This document shows, piece after piece, positions 6,892 to 13,240 of a stretch of 13,240 nt of DNA. The stretch's first letter is position 1. Each line of letters begins with the position of its first letter. The notes under the pieces are model-generated. The model worked only from the letters and a program-made list of their open reading frames with translations, was not told where the DNA came from and did not search any database. This DNA comes from Flavobacteriaceae bacterium. Lineage in GTDB: Bacteria > Bacteroidota > Bacteroidia > Flavobacteriales > Flavobacteriaceae. The position numbers were made by a program, and so were the translations under genes. The stretch covers positions 1-13,240 of the forward strand of contig JAHRWC010000356.1 of assembly GCA_019090365.1 (NCBI GenBank). The letters are read 5' to 3'.

Positions 6892-7713
6892 TTATATTTT
6901 AAAAGTTATCACAGGCATATTCGCATGATTTACTAAATCTTCACTGATACTGCCGTTAAAGAAATGAGCTAATCCTTTTCTGCCATGCGTACTCATTCCA
7001 ATAAGTTGTGCATTGGTGTCCTTAGCAAAATTTAATATTCCTTTTTCAACACTTGTATCATTATAGATATTCAGCGTATAATTTTCTAAATTCATAGTAC
7101 TTACATACTTTTTCATTTTTTCATTTGCTTCTGAAGTGGTTTTAAATCCGCTAGGTGTATTTACATTTAATAAATGCATAGTTGCGCCAGTTTCATTTGC
7201 AAATTTTCCTGCTCTTTGGATAGAATCTCTACATTCTTCAGAAAAATCTGAAGCGAATACAAAATCATTTATATCAAATTGTTCATGTTCATTTTTAATG
7301 ACAAGTACAGGAATATTTGAAGTTCTTACTACTTTTTCGGTATTACTTCCAATAAACATTTCTTTGAAACCACTTGAACCGTGAGATCCCATTAAGATCA
7401 TATCTATTTCTTTTGTACTTACAGTTTCATTAATATCGTTGTAAATTTCATTGTGCCCAATGGCTTCATAAACTTTAATATCTTTTAAATAAGGTTTTTC
7501 TAATACTTCTGCAAAGTGTTTTTCAGCTAGTTTAATAAAATAAATAGACTCAGGCATTCCTCCTGAATCAGCAGAAGAGTTAAGGTGTAACGGCATTTCC
7601 AAAGAATGCAATAAATAGATTTCGCTGTCGTGTTTTTTAGCAATTTGAGCAGCAATTTTTAATGCATTTTCTGCTTGTTTCGAAAAATCCGTAGGGACTA
7701 AAATTCGCTTCAT
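6892..7713 (-). CDS. Tandem-domain universal stress protein (UspA family)
   Basis: The 273-residue protein contains two UspA domains. Domain 1 (about 1-140) opens with KRILVPTDFSKQAENAL and has the nucleotide-binding pattern G109-x2-G112-x9-G122-S123, ending in IPVLVIK. Domain 2 (about 149-273) repeats the design: FVFASDFSEECRDSI at 151-165, then THGRKGLAH (242-250) and G254-S255, ending in MPVITF. In domain 2 the first glycine of the pattern is Ser241, but the rest is kept, so both halves may bind ATP. Proteins of this family act in the cytoplasm in survival under starvation, oxidative or energy stress; the mechanism is generally unclear. No membrane or signal segment is visible. The gene is monocistronic: it shares a terminator with the convergent tRNA and diverges from the rimP operon over 154 bases. 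Confidence 0.94.
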   Translation of the reverse strand: MKRILVPTDFSKQAENALKIAAQIAKKHDSEIYLLHSLEMPLHLNSSADSGGMPESIYFIKLAEKHFAEVLEKPYLKDIKVYEAIGHNEIYNDINETVSTKEIDMILMGSHGSSGFKEMFIGSNTEKVVRTSNIPVLVIKNEHEQFDINDFVFASDFSEECRDSIQRAGKFANETGATMHLLNVNTPSGFKTTSEANEKMKKYVSTMNLENYTLNIYNDTSVEKGILNFAKDTNAQLIGMSTHGRKGLAHFFNGSISEDLVNHANMPVITFKI

Positions 7714-7753
7714 AGTTGGTTGAATTTCATGGTTATTAATTTCAATTAAATTA

Positions 7754-7761
7754 CAAAAATA
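7754..7761 (-). promoter_or_regulatory. Possible -7 element for the universal stress protein gene
   Basis: On the minus strand the sequence reads TATTTTTG, an exact TAnnTTTG match 40 bases upstream of the ATG at 7713. The nearest TTTG -33 candidate is 26 bases further upstream, longer than normal, so support is partial. Confidence 0.35.
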
Positions 7762-7778
7762 ATTCGACTCTCACAGGT

Positions 7779-7809
7779 TTTTTTATACAAAAAAAATGTA
7801 GTATATTTG
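7779..7809 (+). promoter_or_regulatory. Promoter of the rimP-nusA-infB operon
   Basis: TATATTTG (7802-7809) matches the Bacteroidota -7 element exactly. TTTT at 7779-7782, 19 bases upstream, is a three-of-four match to the -33 TTTG. The predicted start near 7815 gives a leader of about 52 bases, most of it taken up by the hairpin at 7834-7856. The gene upstream points the other way, so this is the expected source of operon transcription. Confidence 0.65.
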
Positions 7810-7833
7810 CACCGAAAATGATAAGAAACTAGC

Positions 7834-7860
7834 AGAGGGGACATAAAGTCCCCTCTTTTT
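7834..7860 (+). promoter_or_regulatory. Terminator-like hairpin in the leader of rimP-nusA-infB
   Basis: AGAGGGGAC (7834-7842), loop ATAAA, and GTCCCCTCT (7848-7856) form a perfect 9-bp stem with six G-C pairs, followed by TTTT (7857-7860), seven bases before the rimP ATG. It has the form of an intrinsic terminator. No plus-strand gene lies upstream that would need one; the nearest neighbour is divergent. The likely reading is an attenuator or a leader stem controlling the operon, possibly through NusA, whose gene it precedes. It could instead only stabilise the mRNA 5' end. The structure is certain; the function is inferred. Confidence 0.75.
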
Positions 7861-7867
7861 ATAAAAA

Positions 7868-8332
7868 ATGTTAAAAGAACAAGTATTACAATTATTAGGT
7901 CAAGCACTAGATAAAAACAAATCATTGTTTTTAATAGACTTTAGTATCACAGGAAGCAACCAAATACGCGTAGTTATTGATGGCGATAATGGGGTTACTG
8001 TTAATGATTGTATTGCTGTGAGCAGAGAAATCGAGCATAATATTGATAGAGATGAAATAGATTTCTCTTTAGATGTTGCATCTGCGGGGGTTTCTGAACC
8101 TTTAAGTGAAATACGCCAATACAGTAAAAATATTGGCAGAAACCTTAAAGTAATTACTTCGGAAAGAGAAGTTATTGAAGGAAAATTGGAAGCGGCAGAT
8201 CAAGAGGCTATAACATTAAAATGGAAAGCTAGAGAACCTAAACCAATTGGTAAAGGAAAAGTAACAGTTAATAAAGAAGCTGTGCTACCTTATTCAACTA
8301 TTGTTGAAGCAAAAGTGATGATAAAATTTTAA
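7868..8332 (+). CDS. rimP: Ribosome maturation factor RimP
   Basis: The 154-residue protein has the two-domain RimP layout. The N-terminal alpha/beta domain (about 1-82) contains IRVVIDGDNGVTVNDC and the family block DVASAGVSEPL at 69-79, which corresponds to the VSSPGLDRPL-type motif of other bacteria. The C-terminal Sm-like beta domain (about 83-154) includes GRNLKVIT and IEGKLEAAD. RimP binds the 30S precursor and is needed for late maturation of the small subunit. It is the first gene of the operon, with nusA starting 10 bases after its stop, the classical rimP-nusA-infB order. The alanine in ASAG, where many orthologues have proline, is probably a lineage feature. The ATG at 7868 follows the leader hairpin directly, and no Shine-Dalgarno sequence is present. 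Confidence 0.95.
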   Translation: MLKEQVLQLLGQALDKNKSLFLIDFSITGSNQIRVVIDGDNGVTVNDCIAVSREIEHNIDRDEIDFSLDVASAGVSEPLSEIRQYSKNIGRNLKVITSEREVIEGKLEAADQEAITLKWKAREPKPIGKGKVTVNKEAVLPYSTIVEAKVMIKF

Positions 8333-8342
8333 TTAATTTGAT

Positions 8343-9575
8343 ATGGAAAATTTAGCCTTAATTGATTCTTTTTCAGAATTTAAGGATGATAAATTGATTG
8401 ACAGAGTAACGCTTATGGCGATACTGGAAGATGTTTTTAGAAACGCATTAAGTAGAAAATACGGAAGTGACGAGAATTTCGATATAATTATTAATCCAGA
8501 TAAAGGAGATTTAGAAATTTGGAGAAATAGAATCGTAGTTGCTGATGGAGAAGTTGAAGATGATAATTCAGAAATTTCTTTAACCGACGCGCAAAAAATT
8601 GAACCAGATTTTGAAGTTGGTGAAGATGTATCAGAAGAAGTAAAACTTATTCAGTTAGGTCGTAGATCAATATTAGCTTTACGTCAAAACTTGATTTCAA
8701 AAATACACGAACACGATAATACAAATATATACAAGCAATTTAAGGACCTTGAAGGTGAAATTTATACCGCTGAGGTTCATCATATTCGTCATAGAGCAAT
8801 AATTTTACTTGATGATGAAGGAAATGAAATTGTATTACCGAAAGAAAAACAAATTCCTTCAGATTTTTTCAGAAAAGGAGATAATGTAAGAGGAATTATT
8901 GAAAGTGTTGAATTAAAAGGAAACAAACCTTCAATAGTTATGTCTAGAGCGCATCCAATGTTTCTAGAAAAACTATTTGAACAAGAAATACCTGAAGTTT
9001 TTGATGGATTAATTACTGTTAAAAAAGTAGTTCGTATTCCTGGAGAAAAAGCAAAAGTAGCGGTAGATTCATACGATGACCGTATTGATCCAGTTGGAGC
9101 TTGTGTTGGTATGAAAGGTTCTCGTATACATGGTATCGTTAGAGAATTAGGAAATGAAAATATTGATGTAATTAATTACACTAATAATTTACAGTTGTAT
9201 ATTACACGTTCTTTAAGCCCTGCAAAGGTAACGTCAATTAAAATTGATGAAGAAAACAAAAGAGCAGAAGTAATCTTAAAACCAGAAGAAGTTTCAAAAG
9301 CAATTGGTAGAGGTGGACATAATATTCGTTTGGCTGGTTATTTAACTGGTTACGAGATTGATGTGTTACGTGAAGGAGCTGAAGAAGATGTTGAATTATC
9401 TGAATTTTCAGATGAAATTGAAGGATGGATCATCAAAGAATTCCAAAAAGTTGGTTTAGATACTGCTAAAAGTATTTTAGATTACGACATGAAAGATTTG
9501 GTGAAAAGAATCGATTTAGAAGAAGAAACTATTTTAGAAGTAATCAACATTTTAAAAGAAGAATTTGAAGAGTAG
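8343..9575 (+). CDS. nusA: Transcription termination/antitermination factor NusA
   Basis: The 410-residue protein has the standard NusA domains. The RNA-polymerase-binding N-terminal domain (about 1-125) includes RVTLMAILEDVFRNALSRKY. An S1 domain (about 133-200) has VLPKEKQIPSDFF and ends in SIVMSRAHPMFLEKLF. KH1 has GMKG at 256-259, and KH2 has GRGG at 322-325 within AIGRGGHNIRLA. An acidic helical tail follows (about 350-410). It lacks the two C-terminal acidic repeats of E. coli NusA, which accounts for the shorter length and is normal outside Proteobacteria. NusA binds RNA polymerase and nascent RNA, and controls pausing, hairpin termination and rRNA antitermination. The gene starts 10 bases after rimP. 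Its stop codon lies inside an 8-bp hairpin, and infB follows after 57 bases. NusA is a natural candidate to act on the leader hairpin of its own operon. Confidence 0.97.
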   Translation: MENLALIDSFSEFKDDKLIDRVTLMAILEDVFRNALSRKYGSDENFDIIINPDKGDLEIWRNRIVVADGEVEDDNSEISLTDAQKIEPDFEVGEDVSEEVKLIQLGRRSILALRQNLISKIHEHDNTNIYKQFKDLEGEIYTAEVHHIRHRAIILLDDEGNEIVLPKEKQIPSDFFRKGDNVRGIIESVELKGNKPSIVMSRAHPMFLEKLFEQEIPEVFDGLITVKKVVRIPGEKAKVAVDSYDDRIDPVGACVGMKGSRIHGIVRELGNENIDVINYTNNLQLYITRSLSPAKVTSIKIDEENKRAEVILKPEEVSKAIGRGGHNIRLAGYLTGYEIDVLREGAEEDVELSEFSDEIEGWIIKEFQKVGLDTAKSILDYDMKDLVKRIDLEEETILEVINILKEEFEE

Positions 9576-9595
9576 TTACATTTCTAACTACTTTT
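9571..9595 (+). promoter_or_regulatory. Hairpin across the nusA stop codon, before infB
   Basis: AGTAGTTA (9571-9578) pairs perfectly with TAACTACT (9585-9592) around CATTTC and is followed by TTT. The nusA stop TAG (9573-9575) is inside the left arm. The stem is AU-rich, so it would be a weak terminator or processing site; it could reduce infB expression relative to rimP and nusA. Its role is inferred. Confidence 0.5.
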
Positions 9596-9616
9596 ATAGA
9601 AATATTATAGAATAAC

Positions 9617-9621
9617 AGGAG
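9617..9621 (+). promoter_or_regulatory. Shine-Dalgarno-like AGGAG before infB
   Basis: AGGAG lies 11 bases before the infB ATG. That is longer than ideal spacing, but it is notable because the other starts in this window have no such motif, as expected for Bacteroidota. It may be fortuitous in purine-rich sequence. Confidence 0.35.
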
Positions 9622-9632
9622 AAAGCATTTTT

Positions 9633-12446
9633 ATGGCTGAAGTAAAAACGATAAGACTTAACAAAGTATTACGTGAATTTAATATCTCACTAGATCGTGC
9701 AGTGGAATTTCTTAGTTCCAAAGGACATGAGATAGAAGCGCGCCCTACTACTAAAATATCTGATTCAGAATATCAGGTATTGTTTGAAGAATTTCAAACA
9801 GATAAAAGTAAAAAGGTAGCATCTAAAGAGGTAGGTGAAGAAAAACGTAAGGAAAAGGAAGAGTTACGTCTTGAAAGGGAAAAAGAGTTAGAGGAAAAGC
9901 AACGAAGAGTAGCTTCAAGAGTCATAAAAGCTGAGGTGAAACTGGATGGTCCTAAGACTTTAGGAAAAATCGATCTTAATCCTGTTAAACCTGAGGTGAA
10001 AAAAGAAGAAGTTGTTGAGGTTGTTAAAGAAGAACCAAAACAAGAAGAAGTTGTTGTTGAAGTTGAAGAGGTAAAAGCAGAACCAAAAAAATCACCTGTT
10101 AAAGAAGAGGTTTCAGAAAAAGTTGTTTCAGAAAAAGAAACTCCTGTAAAAGAAGAGAAGCCTGCTGCTAAAGAAGTAAAAGTTAAGAAAGAAGTAAAAG
10201 AAACTGTTTTAGATAAAACACAAGCTAAAGCAAATGAAAAGGAGCCTGTAAAAGGAAAGAAAAAAGCTGCAGTTGAAGAAGTGATTCCAACCGAATCTGA
10301 AAAGGTTGAAACAAAATATACGAAGCTTGACGGTCCTAACTTTACAGGTAAAAAAATTGACTTAACTCAATTTAAAAAACCAGAAAAGAAGAAACCTGTA
10401 AGTAAAACTGCTAAAAAGGACGATGCTAATAAGGAAAAGAGAAGCAAGAGACGTCGTATTAGTAAAAGCCCTTCATCAGGTGGAAGAAATAACAACAATA
10501 ATAGAGGTCAAAGAAGAACAAATGTTCCTAAAGAAGAACCTAGTGAAGCAGAAGTACAAAAACAAGTACGTGAAACTTTAGAAAAACTTCAAGGAAAAGG
10601 TTCTAAAAAGAAAGGTGCAAAATACCGTCGTGAAAAAAGAGACAGTCATCGTCAGAAATCTGAAGATGAAATGGCACAACAAGAAAGTGAAAGCAAATTA
10701 CTTAAAGTTACTGAATTTGTAACGGTGAGTGAATTAGCGACCATGATGGATCTTCCTGTTACAAATATTATTTCTACATGTATGTCATTAGGAATGATGG
10801 TAACCATGAACCAACGATTAGATGCAGAAACACTTTCTATAGTAGCTGAAGAATTCGAATTTGAAGTAGAATTTATTACTTCAGATATTGAAGAAGCAGT
10901 TCAAGTTGAAGAAGATGCTGCTGAAGATTTAAAACCTCGTGCTCCTATTGTTACAGTAATGGGTCACGTTGATCACGGTAAAACATCTTTACTGGATTAT
11001 ATTCGTAAAGAAAATGTAATCGCAGGTGAATCTGGTGGAATTACACAGCACATTGGTGCTTATAATGTAAGCTTAGAAGATGGACAAAGTATTACTTTCT
11101 TAGATACTCCTGGTCACGAAGCCTTTACAGCAATGCGTGCCAGAGGAACACAAGTAACCGATTTAGCAATTATTGTTATAGCTGCAGATGATGACATTAT
11201 GCCTCAAACAAAGGAGGCAATTAGTCATGCGCAAGCTGCAGGTGTACCAATGGTATTTGCTATAAATAAAATTGATAGACCTGCTTCAGATCCAGAAAAA
11301 ATTAAACAAAGTCTAGCTTCTATGAATCTTTTAGTAGAAGACTGGGGAGGTAAAATACAATCGCATGATATTTCAGCTAAAACTGGACAAGGGGTTGATG
11401 AGTTATTAGAAAAAGTTTTATTGGAAGCTGAATTGTTAGAATTAAAAGCTAATCCAGATAAACCAGCAAATGGTTCAGTAGTTGAAGCATTTTTAGATAA
11501 AGGTAGAGGTTATGTTTCTACTATATTAGTATTAGGTGGAACCTTACGCATTGGAGACTATGTTTTAGCAGGTCAAAATAGCGGTAAGGTGAAAGCGATG
11601 CAAGATGAACGTGGTAATAAAGTAAAAGAAGCTGGACCAGCAACACCAATTTCAATATTAGGATTGGATGGAGCGCCTCAAGCAGGTGATAAGTTTAATG
11701 TATTTGAAGATGAACGTGAAGCGAAATCTATTGCTACAAAACGTACTCAATTACAACGTGAACAATCTGTAAGAACACAGCGTCATATTACACTTGATGA
11801 AATTGGAAGACGTATTGCACTTGGAGATTTCAAAGAATTAAATGTAATTCTGAAAGGTGATGTAGATGGTTCTGTTGAAGCATTAACAGATTCATTCCAA
11901 AAACTTTCTACGGAAGAAATACAAGTAAATATTATTCATAAAGCGGTTGGTGCAATTACTGAAAGTGATGTGCTTCTTGCTACTGCTTCAGATGCAATTA
12001 TAATTGGATTTAATGTGCGTCCTATGGGTAATGCAAGACAAATTGCAGAGAAAGAAGAAATTGATATCAGAATGTATTCTATTATTTATGATGCAATTAA
12101 TGATCTTAAGGATGCAATGGAAGGAATGTTATCTCCTGAAATGAAAGAAGAGATTACAGGAACTGCAGAAATTAGAGAGACATTTAAAATTTCTAAAGTT
12201 GGAACTATTGCAGGTTGTATGGTGTTAAGTGGAAAAATAATAAGAGATTCAGGTATTCGATTAATTAGAGAAGGTGTTGTGGTTTATACAGGTGAATTAT
12301 CTTCATTAAAACGATTTAAAGACGATGCTAAGGAAGTTGCAAAAGGATATGATTGTGGTATGCAAGTTAAAAACTACAATGATATTAAAGAAGGTGATAT
12401 TATAGAATCCTTTAGTGAGGTAGCTATTAAGAAAAAACTTAAATAG
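9633..12446 (+). CDS. infB: Translation initiation factor IF-2
   Basis: This 937-residue GTPase brings initiator fMet-tRNA to the 30S subunit and promotes subunit joining. An N-terminal helical module is at 1-55 ([21 protein letters not shown]). A Lys/Glu-rich, probably disordered linker runs from about 56 to 355. A second IF2 N-domain module (about 357-410) precedes the G domain. G motifs are intact: GHVDHGKT at 444-451, DTPGHE at 491-496, NKID at 545-548 and SAK at 581-583. Domains II, III and the fMet-tRNA-binding C-terminal domain follow, ending in EVAIKKKLK. The linker contains two copies of a KLDGP-x-GKIDL-type motif (103-115 and 231-244) and an Arg/Asn-rich patch near 271-295. The length is usual for flavobacterial IF2 with its long linker. 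It is the last gene of the operon, 57 bases after nusA and followed by a strong terminator. Confidence 0.97.
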   Translation: MAEVKTIRLNKVLREFNISLDRAVEFLSSKGHEIEARPTTKISDSEYQVLFEEFQTDKSKKVASKEVGEEKRKEKEELRLEREKELEEKQRRVASRVIKAEVKLDGPKTLGKIDLNPVKPEVKKEEVVEVVKEEPKQEEVVVEVEEVKAEPKKSPVKEEVSEKVVSEKETPVKEEKPAAKEVKVKKEVKETVLDKTQAKANEKEPVKGKKKAAVEEVIPTESEKVETKYTKLDGPNFTGKKIDLTQFKKPEKKKPVSKTAKKDDANKEKRSKRRRISKSPSSGGRNNNNNRGQRRTNVPKEEPSEAEVQKQVRETLEKLQGKGSKKKGAKYRREKRDSHRQKSEDEMAQQESESKLLKVTEFVTVSELATMMDLPVTNIISTCMSLGMMVTMNQRLDAETLSIVAEEFEFEVEFITSDIEEAVQVEEDAAEDLKPRAPIVTVMGHVDHGKTSLLDYIRKENVIAGESGGITQHIGAYNVSLEDGQSITFLDTPGHEAFTAMRARGTQVTDLAIIVIAADDDIMPQTKEAISHAQAAGVPMVFAINKIDRPASDPEKIKQSLASMNLLVEDWGGKIQSHDISAKTGQGVDELLEKVLLEAELLELKANPDKPANGSVVEAFLDKGRGYVSTILVLGGTLRIGDYVLAGQNSGKVKAMQDERGNKVKEAGPATPISILGLDGAPQAGDKFNVFEDEREAKSIATKRTQLQREQSVRTQRHITLDEIGRRIALGDFKELNVILKGDVDGSVEALTDSFQKLSTEEIQVNIIHKAVGAITESDVLLATASDAIIIGFNVRPMGNARQIAEKEEIDIRMYSIIYDAINDLKDAMEGMLSPEMKEEITGTAEIRETFKISKVGTIAGCMVLSGKIIRDSGIRLIREGVVVYTGELSSLKRFKDDAKEVAKGYDCGMQVKNYNDIKEGDIIESFSEVAIKKKLK

Positions 12447-12462
12447 TATAATTATATTGAAT

Positions 12463-12492
12463 AAAAAAACGGCTTTTATAGCCGTTTTTTTT
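12463..12492 (+). terminator. Intrinsic terminator of the rimP-nusA-infB operon
   Basis: ACGGCT (12469-12474) pairs with AGCCGT (12480-12485) around TTTAT. Seven A bases (12463-12469) face a run of eight T bases (12485-12492), which extends the stem and provides the U-tract. It starts 16 bases after the infB stop. The A-run means it could also work in the reverse direction. Confidence 0.92.
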
Positions 12493-12626
12493 ATGCCTTT
12501 TTTTAAGGTAATAGAAATAGGGAATATTTTTTTATTAGTATGAGTATTATCATATTTTATTACCCAAACAAAGAATAATTTTACAGTATCAAATTTTTAG
12601 CATTAGTTTAATTAAATCTGATAATT

Positions 12627-13240
12627 ATGAAAAATTATTTTTTAACAATTTGTTTTTTATTTGCAAGTCTCACCGTCTTTGCCCAAGCAGGACATATAAT
12701 GCAAGGAGTTGGGGCTGTAAATATGTCTATGGGAGGAGCTGCAACAGCACAGCCGCTTGATATAAATGGCGCTATGCAATGGAATCCAGCAACCCTTTCT
12801 GAGTTTGATGGGAAAATATTATCTTTTAATATTGGAGCTTTCTTTTCTTCACCTGAATTAAGTTCATCTCTGCCAGAAGGGGCAATGGGACCAGGATCAC
12901 CTGCTGTAAGTGGAGTAACAGAAGATGATAGAGGAACATCTGCAATGCCTTCATTGGCGTTTCTTTGGGGGAAAGAAGGTAGTAAACATACTTTTGGAGT
13001 TTCTGCTTTTGGTATTAGTGGTTTTGGTGTTACCTTTAATGAAGAAACTAACTTGCCATTTGATGGAGAAGGAAATCCAAACCCAAATTGGGATCCAAAT
13101 AATTCTAATCCTATTAATTATCCCCAAGCATTTGGTGGATTTGGACATATAGAATCTGATTATATGTTACTTCAAATTGGATTAAGTTATGCTTTTGAAA
13201 TTTCAGATCAATTTTCTATTGGGATACAACCTAATTTCAA
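12627..13240 (+). CDS. OmpP1/FadL/TodX-family outer membrane transport protein, N-terminal part (runs off the right end)
   Basis: 204 complete codons are present with no stop. Residues 1-19 form a Sec signal peptide (MKNYFLTICFLFASLTVFA) with likely cleavage after FA, before QAGH. The mature start holds the FadL-type N-terminal region: GVGAVNMSMGGAATAQPLD at 27-45, then the diagnostic WNPATL at 52-57. After that come alternating aromatic/glycine-rich strands such as HTFGVSAFGISGFGVTF and YMLLQIGLSYAFEI. In this family a 14-strand barrel with an N-terminal hatch takes up long-chain fatty acids or other hydrophobic compounds through the outer membrane. Full proteins are about 400-500 residues, so more than half is missing and the substrate cannot be predicted. 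The gene is separated from infB by a terminator and 134 further bases, in which I see no convincing promoter. The ATG at 12627 is set by the signal peptide. Confidence 0.88.
   Translation, partial: MKNYFLTICFLFASLTVFAQAGHIMQGVGAVNMSMGGAATAQPLDINGAMQWNPATLSEFDGKILSFNIGAFFSSPELSSSLPEGAMGPGSPAVSGVTEDDRGTSAMPSLAFLWGKEGSKHTFGVSAFGISGFGVTFNEETNLPFDGEGNPNPNWDPNNSNPINYPQAFGGFGHIESDYMLLQIGLSYAFEISDQFSIGIQPNF

Noticed and set aside
7136..7384. Plus-strand open frame of 82 codons
   Set aside because: It is antisense to the universal stress protein gene, with no domain or start signal.
7815..7867. Riboswitch or ribosomal-protein leader before rimP
   Set aside because: The leader holds one simple hairpin and is about 50 bases long. 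No multi-stem aptamer fits, so I kept only the attenuator-like interpretation.
12925..13152. Open frames on both strands (12925-13152 plus, 12951-13148 minus)
   Set aside because: They overlap the OmpP1/FadL coding frame, which has a signal peptide and family motifs. The alternatives do not.
1..13240. Mobile element, phage, toxin-antitoxin, CRISPR or defence island
   Set aside because: No transposase, integrase, direct-repeat array or small toxin pair was seen. Gene order and base composition look uniform and core-like across the window, and the tRNA gene shows no adjacent attachment-site repeat or integrase.

Overview
The window looks like chromosomal DNA from a member of the Bacteroidota, most likely the Flavobacteriaceae. 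It is AT-rich and most starts have no obvious Shine-Dalgarno sequence. Several promoters match the Bacteroidota pattern (TTTG, about 19 bases, then TAnnTTTG). The gene content also fits: a GH92 lipoprotein, a large DUF2723 membrane protein, a cysteine-less thioredoxin-like protein and an IF2 with a very long charged linker. I saw no integrase, transposase, CRISPR array, phage gene or recognisable defence module. This is mostly conserved core genome, with several poorly characterised genes.

Layout. 1-902 (minus) is the 5' part of a secreted GH92 alpha-mannosidase-like lipoprotein. It diverges from a membrane-anchored metallophosphoesterase (1003-2247), which is followed by a thioredoxin-fold protein lacking both active-site cysteines (2302-2598). 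That gene meets a minus-strand pair tail to tail with a 4-base overlap. The pair is a 1087-residue DUF2723/GT117-type glycosyltransferase (3276-6539) followed by a NodB-type polysaccharide deacetylase (2595-3257, GTG start). A tRNA-Gln(UUG) gene with its own promoter (6672-6831) is separated by a bidirectional terminator from a minus-strand tandem universal stress protein (6892-7713).

The second half is the translation/transcription operon rimP-nusA-infB (7868-12446). It has a promoter about 60 bases upstream, a perfect 9-bp terminator-like hairpin in the short leader, a second hairpin across the nusA stop codon, and a strong terminator after infB. The window ends inside an OmpP1/FadL-type outer-membrane protein gene (12627 onward).

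How the genes relate. RimP (30S maturation), NusA (elongation, pausing and termination) and IF2 (initiation) link ribosome supply to transcription, and the leader hairpin is a plausible point of NusA feedback. The DUF2723 protein and the deacetylase probably act on envelope glycans or glycoproteins. GH92 and the FadL-like porin serve polymer and hydrophobic-substrate use at the cell surface. No single new multi-gene system stands out. The best leads are the cysteine-less thioredoxin, the DUF2723-deacetylase pair, the internal twin-arginine motif in the phosphoesterase and the rimP leader hairpin.
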